This document shows, one piece after another, positions 1-6,244 of a DNA stretch of 8,889 nt; position 1 is the first letter of the stretch; every line of letters begins with the position of its first letter. The DNA lies in the NCBI GenBank assembly GCA_003232595.1, contig QIIJ01000494.1, forward strand, positions 1 to 8,889, written 5' to 3'. Made by a program: the position numbers and the translations under genes. This stretch comes from Aurantimonadaceae bacterium (GTDB taxonomy: Bacteria > Pseudomonadota > Alphaproteobacteria > Rhizobiales > Rhizobiaceae). The notes beneath the pieces were generated by a model, which saw only the letters and a program-made list of their open reading frames with translations, searched no databases and was not told the origin of the DNA.

Positions 1-1451
1 ATAACGGTGCTGTGCCTGTTGCGACTTATGTTGTTGAGGACGGTAATGGCTTAAGTGACAGTGCAACACTTACGATTGGGATTGCAGCTGTCAATGATGC
101 GCCAACTACTATTAGCGAGCCAATCATTATAGTAAATGATGGTGAGACAATACAGATTAATGTAACAGGACAATTCAGCGATATCGACAGTAGTGCGCTA
201 AGTTTTGATGTGTTGTCGCTTCCTTCTTGGCTTGAGTTTAATGCTAGCTCAGGTCTGCTTACAGGTACAATTCCATCGGATGCATCACAAAATATTGCAA
301 CTGAAATAACGATATTTGCAAGGGACGCTGACGGTAAAACCGCAGAGTCTACCATTGTTATAGAAGCGAAAAATATTGCGCCCGTTGTCAAAGGTGAAAT
401 AGAAAATCAATTCGGTGCTGAATTAGAAAAAGTGCAATTAGAATTATCAGCTTATTTTGCCGATGGGGAACTTGATACTGATCGACTGAGCTATACATCA
501 ATAGGACTACCTGCAGGGCTTTCAATTGATAGTGAAACAGGTGTTGTGACTGGCACAATACTTAATAATTCCGCTAAAGCCGGAGGATATGAAGTCACGG
601 TAATTGCAAATGACGGTCAGGGAGGGTTGGTCCAGCAGGAATTTATTTATAACGTGGTGGAGAAAACTGGTGATGAGGATAGTTATCGGCGAGAGGAAAA
701 TAGCGAAGGCTTGATACACGAAGGAAAAGACCCAAAAAATCTTGGATACAGTTTGGAACCAGAGAAACTGGGTGGATTGAGAACTATTGGATCACTTGAT
801 GGTGTTGAAGGTATTATTGTTGAAGCAGTGCAAAAAATTGATTCCCTGAATGGATTGATTAGCCCAGTCGAGGGTTCAAATATTGTGTTGGATCAAGTGG
901 CTGCAATTGAGAAATTGCTACAGGATGATGGCTTGTCCAGTAATAGTAGTAAAAGCGGTTGGGACGTTGAAGGTCTTACCGGATTTTCCGTAAAATTCGA
1001 CATTTCATTGGACTTTGATGGTGAAACTGCAGGAAATAATTCTTCAAAACTCACAATTGAAACGTATGTGCGTGATCGCATATTATACATTGATGTGAAC
1101 AACACAATTGACCCGGTCTTAGAGGGGAAAGTAATTGGATATTCTGTGTTGTTGCCAAACGGTGATGCTGTGCCCGACTGGATAAGAATTGCGCGTGATG
1201 GATTTTTTATTGTTGAGCGTCCCGTTGGAGTTCGTGATATTGAACTAATGATTTCTGCTGAACTGGATAATGGTAAAATAATAAGCAGAAGCATATCAAT
1301 TGACGCGCCAACTGGAGAGGTTCATCCGCTCTATTCTGACAATAATAAGGATACGAGGTTGCCGTTTTTCAGCCAGATAAGATCAATTATTCAAGACACA
1401 ACCCGCTCGCCAGATCAACTATTACAAATTTTATCCGGCAGGGATAAGTGA
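1..1451 (+). CDS. C-terminal part of a large cadherin/Ig-like repeat surface protein (5' end outside window)
   Basis: The frame is open from base 3 to the TGA at 1449-1451. The GTG at 12 is only an internal valine, so the gene is truncated by the window edge. Counting from that GTG, residues 1-31 end one cadherin/VCBS-like repeat (DGNG...VNDAP). Residues 31-123 and 124-218 are two He_PIG/CADG-like domains, each with the hallmark core (LPSWLEFNASSGLLTGTIP at 70; LPAGLSIDSETGVVTGTI at 166). An acidic linker follows, then a degenerate Ig-like unit at about 370-433 (VPDWI...GFFIVERPVGV). Such proteins are typically giant adhesins or exported matrix proteins. No RTX nonapeptide repeats, LPxTG or membrane anchor is visible in this part, and the last 16 residues do not resemble a classical type I secretion signal. 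The channel gene downstream suggests this is the exported substrate, which is inference. Domain type is sure; substrate role is moderate. Confidence 0.85.
   Translation, partial: NGAVPVATYVVEDGNGLSDSATLTIGIAAVNDAPTTISEPIIIVNDGETIQINVTGQFSDIDSSALSFDVLSLPSWLEFNASSGLLTGTIPSDASQNIATEITIFARDADGKTAESTIVIEAKNIAPVVKGEIENQFGAELEKVQLELSAYFADGELDTDRLSYTSIGLPAGLSIDSETGVVTGTILNNSAKAGGYEVTVIANDGQGGLVQQEFIYNVVEKTGDEDSYRREENSEGLIHEGKDPKNLGYSLEPEKLGGLRTIGSLDGVEGIIVEAVQKIDSLNGLISPVEGSNIVLDQVAAIEKLLQDDGLSSNSSKSGWDVEGLTGFSVKFDISLDFDGETAGNNSSKLTIETYVRDRILYIDVNNTIDPVLEGKVIGYSVLLPNGDAVPDWIRIARDGFFIVERPVGVRDIELMISAELDNGKIISRSISIDAPTGEVHPLYSDNNKDTRLPFFSQIRSIIQDTTRSPDQLLQILSGRDK
66..665 (+). repeat. Two tandem He_PIG/CADG-like domains (protein-level repeat)
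   Basis: Two adjacent units of about 90 residues share the pattern F-(S/A)-D-x-(D/E)-x-x-x-L-S-(F/Y), then LP-x-x-L-x-(F/I)-(N/D)-x-x-(S/T)-G-x-x-(T)-GTI, and end with a D-(A/G)-(D/Q)-G strand. They are diverged at the DNA level and are not recent duplications. They belong to the stalk of the large surface protein. The boundaries given are approximate. Confidence 0.7.
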
Positions 1452-1590
1452 CTACAGCCGTTCAAAGCCCGAAGTGAATTTTTGCGCATAAGGAATTACT
1501 CCCCTACTGCTTGCCAATTTGGGAAAATGTTCCGACAAACACTCCTAAGTGTTGCCAATACGATACGTTAACCATAATCTTGCACATTGA
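1452..1590 (+). promoter_or_regulatory. Gap before channel gene: palindrome and weak promoter candidate
   Basis: A perfect 6-bp inverted repeat with a 4-base spacer lies at 1538-1553 (AACACT-CCTA-AGTGTT). It has no T-run after it, so it is more like an operator than an intrinsic terminator. TTGCCAAT occurs twice (1511-1518 and 1552-1559). TTGCCA at 1552-1557 and CATAAT at 1573-1578 each match the sigma-70 boxes at five of six positions, but their 15-base spacing is short. If used, transcription would begin about 6 bases before the ATG at 1591, which would favour the later start at 1654. No convincing terminator for the upstream gene was seen. Confidence 0.25.
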
Positions 1591-3663
1591 ATGCGATTCG
1601 CGATTCGATTCGTTTGGCTGTTAACTCATAAAGCGTGGAATTTAAGGGTGTTTGTGCGAAATCTTGCACTTATTGGAATTCTGGCGCTCGTGGTGTCCTC
1701 ATGCGCTGTGAAGCCAGAACGATTGGACTCGGCTTCAGCCTATAGATTCGCTGAAAGAAACCTTGCTGAGGTTACAGCAAATCAAGAATCTGTTGTAGGT
1801 AATATATCGCTCTACGATGCGATGGCGCGAGCCATAAAGTACAACCTTGACTTTCAAGTCGAGATTTACAATGAGTTTCTTAAAAGTGATGAGCTTGCTG
1901 TCGCCCGACTCGAGGTACTACCAAGTTTAGTGGCGAATTCCAGTTACAATGGCCGCAGCAATGAAGCTGGTGGGACGACCGCTGTTTTACGGTCTGACAA
2001 GAGCCGGTTTAATGGTGATATTACACTTTCCTGGAATATTCTGGATTTCGGCCTTTCTTATATTCGAGCAAAGCAGGCAGCGGACACCATTCTAATCGCC
2101 GAAGAACGGCGTAGGAAGATTATTAACAGGGTCATTGGTGATGTTCGGACAGCATATTGGCGGGCGGTAAGTGCTAACCGATTGATATCAGGATTGCAGA
2201 GGCTCACAAAGCGAGTAAGATATGCAATCAGTAATTCTGAGGCATTGCAACAAGAAGGGGTGAGTTCTCCATTGACTGCGCTGACATATCAACGAGAACT
2301 TGTTGAAATTCAGCAACAAATACAAGCGCTTCAGTTGGAGCTGTCGGTTGCCAAAACACAACTCGCTGCTTTGATGAACATATCACCCGGCCGAAAATTT
2401 AAGCTTTCACCTGGAAAAATTCGTACCGGATTGGGAAGATTGCGTATTACGACCGATGAAATGATCAATTCGGCAATGGAAAACCGCCCGGAGATTCGTG
2501 ATCTGCAATACAAATTGAGAATCAATGACAGCGAAACAAAGTCAGCATTGCTTGAGCTTCTTCCATCCGCGAATATATTCGCCGGAGCTAACATTGATAC
2601 AGATTCCTTCCTGCTAAATAGCAACTGGGTTGGTTGGGGTGCAAAAGCGTCATGGAATTTAATGAGGGTATTTCAATACCCTGCGAAAAAACGGTTGATA
2701 CAATCGAAGGAAAACCTGTTAAAAAAACGTGCGCTGGCTGTGACTATGGCGATAATGACCCAGGTTTATGTAAGCAAGGCGCGATATCGGCACGTGCAGA
2801 AAATTTACTTTACTGCAGATAAGCATTTGCGAATTCAAAGAGAAATATTGCGCCAAATTCGAGAATCTGCTGCTGCTGACCAGGCAAGCGAACAGACTCT
2901 AATTCGCGAAGAGATGAATACCCTGGCGAGCCGTGCCAAGCGCGATATCGCCTATGCGGATTTGCAAAATGCCTATGCGAATATTTATACCGCAATGGGG
3001 TTGGACCCATATAAATCTGATATCTTGCTCAAGAAAAATGTAAACGCAATTTCGGCATCTTTACGGTCATTGTGGATTGAGCGAGGGGCTCAATCAGGTG
3101 CCCTGCGCTTGCGGAAGCGTATTTCAAAACCCAATCAATCTGGTGCGTCCAGCAATTCTGGCAGTTTGGTTGCGACCGAAATCAGGAGACTTCCCAATGC
3201 TGAAATCGCTGTTGTGCAATCTGTAGAGGATTCGAACAAAGTTGGTGCAAATGAAGATAAAGAGCTGCAAAAGTCAGGTTTCTTTTCCCGCCTTGCAGAG
3301 CGGCGAAAACGAAGGCGTGCAATAAAACAGCCAAAGCAGGAAACTCTGCCGCTTAGGGCGAATAAAAGTATAGTGACAGCTTCTGAGCCAACAAATGATA
3401 ATGCTAGGACGCGTTCTTCAAAGAAGCCCAACACTGCACGGAAACCGGGTATTTTCTCTCGCCTGGCTTCCAGGCGCAAACAACGGATTTCCGATAAGAG
3501 CATCACCAAATCCGAAACAGTGGAAAAACCCGACGAAATTGCCATCCCAACCCCTGCTGTCCGCGGAGCAATGTTGGTTGAAAAAAATAAGAAGCCTGGG
3601 TTCTTCAGCCGTTTGGCCGCTCGGTCAAAGAGCAGAAAACTGGCTGAGGCCCGCCTGAATTAG
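1591..3663 (+). CDS. TolC-family outer-membrane channel lipoprotein with repetitive basic C-terminal tail
   Basis: This is probably the outer-membrane exit duct of an export system. A lipoprotein signal ends at LVVSSC, with Cys38 as the predicted lipidated residue. Two outer-membrane-efflux repeats follow, at about residues 71-265 and 289-475. Each starts with a helix of the type LYDAMARAIKYN or MINSAMENRPEI, then has beta-barrel strands (DITLSWNILDFGL; WGAKASWNLM) and long coiled-coil helices, as in TolC/NodT-type channels. The family normally ends near residue 475. This protein adds about 215 Ser/Lys/Arg-rich, probably disordered residues with three FFSRLA-type motifs at 561, 618 and 668. 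The ATG at 1591 has no ribosome binding site. A GTG at 1654 follows AAGGG by 5 bases and would give a compact 16-residue signal before the Cys, so it is the likelier start. TAG ends the gene 175 bp before the adaptor operon. Confidence 0.9.
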   Translation: MRFAIRFVWLLTHKAWNLRVFVRNLALIGILALVVSSCAVKPERLDSASAYRFAERNLAEVTANQESVVGNISLYDAMARAIKYNLDFQVEIYNEFLKSDELAVARLEVLPSLVANSSYNGRSNEAGGTTAVLRSDKSRFNGDITLSWNILDFGLSYIRAKQAADTILIAEERRRKIINRVIGDVRTAYWRAVSANRLISGLQRLTKRVRYAISNSEALQQEGVSSPLTALTYQRELVEIQQQIQALQLELSVAKTQLAALMNISPGRKFKLSPGKIRTGLGRLRITTDEMINSAMENRPEIRDLQYKLRINDSETKSALLELLPSANIFAGANIDTDSFLLNSNWVGWGAKASWNLMRVFQYPAKKRLIQSKENLLKKRALAVTMAIMTQVYVSKARYRHVQKIYFTADKHLRIQREILRQIRESAAADQASEQTLIREEMNTLASRAKRDIAYADLQNAYANIYTAMGLDPYKSDILLKKNVNAISASLRSLWIERGAQSGALRLRKRISKPNQSGASSNSGSLVATEIRRLPNAEIAVVQSVEDSNKVGANEDKELQKSGFFSRLAERRKRRRAIKQPKQETLPLRANKSIVTASEPTNDNARTRSSKKPNTARKPGIFSRLASRRKQRISDKSITKSETVEKPDEIAIPTPAVRGAMLVEKNKKPGFFSRLAARSKSRKLAEARLN
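1644..1656 (+). promoter_or_regulatory. Ribosome binding site and GTG supporting a later start for the channel gene
   Basis: AAGGG at 1644-1648 lies 5 bases before the in-frame GTG at 1654-1656. Starting there gives a short n-region (MRN), a hydrophobic stretch LALIGILALVV and the lipobox SSC, a typical lipoprotein signal length. The ATG at 1591 would add 21 residues with no visible Shine-Dalgarno sequence. Confidence 0.45.
3271..3630 (+). repeat. Three copies of a KxG(F/I)FSRLAxRxK motif in the channel tail
   Basis: Copies are at residues 561-573 (KSGFFSRLAERRK), 618-630 (KPGIFSRLASRRK) and 668-680 (KPGFFSRLAARSK), i.e. bases 3271-3309, 3442-3480 and 3592-3630. Spacing is 57 and 50 residues of low-complexity linker. 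The core G-(F/I)-F-S-R-L-A-x-R is nearly invariant while codons differ, for example CGC CTT GCA versus CGT TTG GCC. That suggests selection on the peptide rather than a recent DNA duplication. Each copy would form a short basic amphipathic helix, a kind that often binds membranes or a protein groove. The function is unknown. Confidence 0.8.
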
Positions 3664-3838
3664 CACCTGCAGCATTTCATTAACCAGTTTTAAATTTACC
3701 AAAGATATATTCCAGTCAATGGACACATACGGGTATGGCAAGTTGACACTTGTTTGTTCTTTTCGGCTCAGGGCAAGTGTTGCGATTGTTCTTTGATCGA
3801 TCAAACAAGTTTCTGCAGCGCATTTGCATTGCAAGTAG
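3664..3838 (+). promoter_or_regulatory. Structured leader/control region before the adaptor operon
   Basis: This gap contains TATATT at 3706-3711 (five of six to a -10 box, no good -35). It has a 14-bp perfect palindrome TTTGATCGATCAAA at 3792-3805 and two competing stems. ACACTTG at 3746-3752 pairs with 3774-3780 and is extended by two G-U pairs. ACTTGTTTG at 3748-3756 pairs perfectly with 3802-3810. The two pairings share their left arm and exclude each other, and the second includes half of the palindrome. A TTGACA at 3743-3748 has no matching -10 box. The region may be an operator, a leader switch, or both; the sequence alone does not decide. Confidence 0.35.
3792..3805. promoter_or_regulatory. 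14-bp perfect palindrome, candidate operator
   Basis: TTTGATCGATCAAA reads identically on both strands and lies 33 bases before the ATG at 3839 (54 before the ATG at 3860). Its 10-bp core TGATCGATCA recurs at 3861-3870, over the likely start codon. A symmetric site in a promoter gap is the usual footprint of a dimeric regulator. No regulator gene is in the window. Confidence 0.35.
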
Positions 3839-4687
3839 ATGTTGGCTCGAGGTTTTAAGATGATCGATCAGAAATTTCCGTTTGCAAACAATGATACAAC
3901 CCGATCGAATGGTAAGTCACTAATACTCATTCTGGTGCTACTCGGTACGGCTGCTGTTTATGTTTCAAATGCTAGGTCTCAGGCTTTGGTTGAGCGGATT
4001 TCGGTATTGGAAAATGAGGAAAATCTAACGGCTCGTGGCATTATTGTTCCTAATGCTGAGGTTACGTTCAGCACTTCGCTTGTTGCCCCAATCAATGATT
4101 TGCCGTTAAAGGCAGGAGCTTCGTTTCAAAAGGGCGACAGGCTGATTGGCTTTGACTGTGGCCGAGCCAGAGCCGAACTTCGTGGAGCAAATGCCGCAAA
4201 TGGAAAACAAAAACAGATTTTTGAAAACCGGCAAAAATTAATGCAACGCAATGCTGCAAGCGCCTTTGAGGTTGAGGAGGCAAAAGCGGACTTTCAAGTG
4301 ACTCAGGCACAAGTTGAAGCAATAGAAGAAGCTGTCAAATATTGCGAGATTAAAGCACCTTTCAGCGGGAGGGTTCTTGAACTTCATTCTGACAAATATG
4401 AATTGCCCGGTTTAAGTGTTCCTTTGCTCACTGTTATCGATGATAGTGCGTTGGAAATTGATTTGATTATACCCTCAAAGTGGCTTCAGTGGATAAGCGT
4501 TGGCGGGAAATTCGAGTTTTTCGTCGAAGAAACCGGAGAGAGTTATCAGGCTGAGACAGTGCGGCTGGGAGCGAAAGTTGATGCAGTCAGCCAAACGATT
4601 AAAATTACCGGAAAATTCCTAGACCGCCCGCCTAATGTTTTGTCCGGCATGAGCGGTTCGGCTCGTTTCAATCCTGCAGCGTTGTAG
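3839..4687 (+). CDS. Short HlyD-type periplasmic adaptor (membrane fusion protein)
   Basis: It probably links an inner-membrane component to the TolC-like channel. There is one N-terminal membrane segment at about residues 29-45 (SLILILVLLGTAAVYVS). A barrel-sandwich (lipoyl-like) domain follows, split by a short alpha-helical hairpin at about 108-165: first half LVAPINDLPLKAGASFQKGD, second half IKAPFSGRVLELH. A beta-barrel and a C-terminal domain complete it (SQTIKITGKF...GMSGSARF). This is the usual adaptor order, though the helical hairpin is short. Cys107 and Cys169 sit at the two ends of the hairpin, where the half-motifs pack together, and could form a disulfide. The ATG at 3839 has no ribosome binding site. 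The in-frame ATG at 3860 is 7 bases after GAGG (3849-3852), so the protein probably starts MIDQKF and has 275 residues. First gene of a tight operon. Confidence 0.88.
   Translation: MLARGFKMIDQKFPFANNDTTRSNGKSLILILVLLGTAAVYVSNARSQALVERISVLENEENLTARGIIVPNAEVTFSTSLVAPINDLPLKAGASFQKGDRLIGFDCGRARAELRGANAANGKQKQIFENRQKLMQRNAASAFEVEEAKADFQVTQAQVEAIEEAVKYCEIKAPFSGRVLELHSDKYELPGLSVPLLTVIDDSALEIDLIIPSKWLQWISVGGKFEFFVEETGESYQAETVRLGAKVDAVSQTIKITGKFLDRPPNVLSGMSGSARFNPAAL
3849..3862 (+). promoter_or_regulatory. Ribosome binding site favouring the ATG at 3860
   Basis: GAGG at 3849-3852 is followed by TTTTAAG and the in-frame ATG at 3860-3862. The ATG at 3839 is preceded by GCATTGCAAGTAG, with no purine-rich motif at a suitable distance. 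Confidence 0.5.
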
Positions 4688-4690
4688 GGT

Positions 4691-6244
4691 ATGATGTCTG
4701 CTGCAAATGGTATGAAGCCGGTTCGACGCATCGAACTCAAAGCCAAGCCAGACCAATCTGACAGTCCGCAGAAAACGCGAAACCGTTCGCATGATCGCTC
4801 GTCGTCCAGGCAAAATGAAGCTTCTGACACGGGTGGAAAAACTTCGGATAATTCCGGAAAGCAACACATTTTTACCGGTAAAACAATCCCAAACCCGCAA
4901 ACAGTGCAAGCAACCGAGAATACGGCTGCCGCCCAACTCCTCAATATGGAGCGCGAAGCAAGACAATCGGGTTCGGAAGCTGAATTACGCTATCTGATAG
5001 TTAATTCCACTCGCGGAATAATTAGTTACCGCCAGGCTTTTCTTCTCCTCAAAAAAGGAAAGAAAAAATACGTTACAAAGGCTGTATCCAGCCTTTCTGC
5101 TGTTGATCGGAACTCGACCTTCATTCGATGGATCGAAGGGAATGTCGAAAATTCGGTAAGGAACAATGGAGATGAGAGCGTTGCACTGGTTACAATTGAC
5201 CAGAAATCCGGGAACCAGGGAGCGGAATCGAAGGTATATCCGTTTGGACATTTTGTGCTGATTCCCATGAGGATGCGAGATGGCACCGTCTTTGCGCAGC
5301 TGGTACTTTCCAAGGAATCGGCGTGGACTGAAAATGATATATCTGCTGCGTGTCGACTGGTTGAAACTTATTCCCACGCATGGCAGGCGCTGACAGGCCC
5401 AGGCCAACTGAAAAAACGAATGCGCAGCAAAACGCTCACCGCAATATTGTTAGGTGTTGCGATTGTCGCCTTAGGGTTTTTACCGATACCGCTTACGGTC
5501 CTTGCACCGGCTGAAGTGACTGCTGCTGACCCGGTTGTCATTACCGCTCCCATGGATGCTGTTGTCGAGAAAGTTGAAGTCCGGCCCAATGCAATTGTGA
5601 ATAAGGGGGATCTGCTTTTCCGGTTCAATGACACAGATTTGCGCAATCGGTTTGATGTTGCGGGCCAAAGTGTTCAGGTTGCAGAAGCCCGATATATCCA
5701 GGCCCAGCGCAACTCTTTTACAGATCCAGCTGCAAAGCGTGATCTCGCGATTGCGTTGTCTGAGCTAAAACTCAAGGCGGCGGAATATGACTATGCCAAG
5801 GATTTGCTTGCCCTTACCGAAGTTCGTGCACCGAAGGACGGATTGATAATTTTTGCAGACAAGGATGAATTTACCGGTAAGCCGGTTTCAACCGGCGAAC
5901 GTATTATGCGGCTGGCCGACCCGGCTAAGGTCGAATTGACCATCGATCTTTCGGTTGACGATTCAATTGTGCTGCAAGACAAATCCCGGGTGCGTTTGTT
6001 CATGGATTCTGCTCCTCTGAACCCAGTGGAAGCAAATGTAATTTCAGCCAGTTATCATGCAAGACCGGATAAAGACGGGGTATTGAGTTACCGTGTTGTT
6101 GCCAGGTTTGAGAATGAGGGCGAAGTTGCAATTCCCAGAATTGGACTGCGTGGGACGGCTCAAATTCACGGCGAACAGGTGCCGCTGGCATACTATGTTT
6201 TCCGGAAACCTCTTTCAGTGGTGCGGCAATGGATCGGATTTTAG
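4691..6244 (+). CDS. HlyD-type adaptor with N-terminal cytoplasmic GAF-like domain
   Basis: Residues 1-90 are a polar, low-complexity, probably disordered arm. Residues 96-235 form a soluble alpha/beta domain resembling GAF domains (LIVNSTRGIISYRQAFLLL near the start; HFVLIPMRMRDGTVFAQLVL in the second half). A single membrane segment lies at about 248-268 (LTAILLGVAIVALGFLPIPL). The rest is a HlyD adaptor: barrel-sandwich halves ITAPMDAVVEKVEVRPN and VRAPKDGLIIFADKDE, a helical hairpin between them, then a beta-barrel with LRGTAQIHG near the end. Topology implies a cytoplasmic GAF-like domain and a periplasmic adaptor. GAF domains bind small ligands or mediate dimerisation; which applies here is unknown. 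The ATG follows the previous stop by 3 bp with GGG just upstream, and the 3' end overlaps the next gene by 16 bp, so translation is likely coupled. Confidence 0.88.
   Translation: MMSAANGMKPVRRIELKAKPDQSDSPQKTRNRSHDRSSSRQNEASDTGGKTSDNSGKQHIFTGKTIPNPQTVQATENTAAAQLLNMEREARQSGSEAELRYLIVNSTRGIISYRQAFLLLKKGKKKYVTKAVSSLSAVDRNSTFIRWIEGNVENSVRNNGDESVALVTIDQKSGNQGAESKVYPFGHFVLIPMRMRDGTVFAQLVLSKESAWTENDISAACRLVETYSHAWQALTGPGQLKKRMRSKTLTAILLGVAIVALGFLPIPLTVLAPAEVTAADPVVITAPMDAVVEKVEVRPNAIVNKGDLLFRFNDTDLRNRFDVAGQSVQVAEARYIQAQRNSFTDPAAKRDLAIALSELKLKAAEYDYAKDLLALTEVRAPKDGLIIFADKDEFTGKPVSTGERIMRLADPAKVELTIDLSVDDSIVLQDKSRVRLFMDSAPLNPVEANVISASYHARPDKDGVLSYRVVARFENEGEVAIPRIGLRGTAQIHGEQVPLAYYVFRKPLSVVRQWIGF

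Noticed and set aside
893..1294. A 133-codon minus-strand open frame inside the large surface-protein gene
   Set aside because: It is Ser/Ile/Leu-rich antisense translation of an A/T-rich gene, with no domain and no supporting ribosome binding site considered convincing.
1474..1499. Possible terminator hairpin after the large surface-protein gene
   Set aside because: The stem needs a mismatch and several G-U pairs, is A/T-rich and has no T-run after it.
3743..3771. TTGACA at 3743 as the -35 box of a promoter for the adaptor operon
   Set aside because: No acceptable -10 box lies 16-18 bases downstream (GGCTCA, GCTCAG, CTCAGG). The hexamer is better explained as part of the paired stem arm.
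4546..4966. Overlapping minus-strand open frames across the junction of the two adaptor genes
   Set aside because: Both plus-strand genes have clear adaptor features up to the 3-bp junction; the antisense frames show nothing recognisable.
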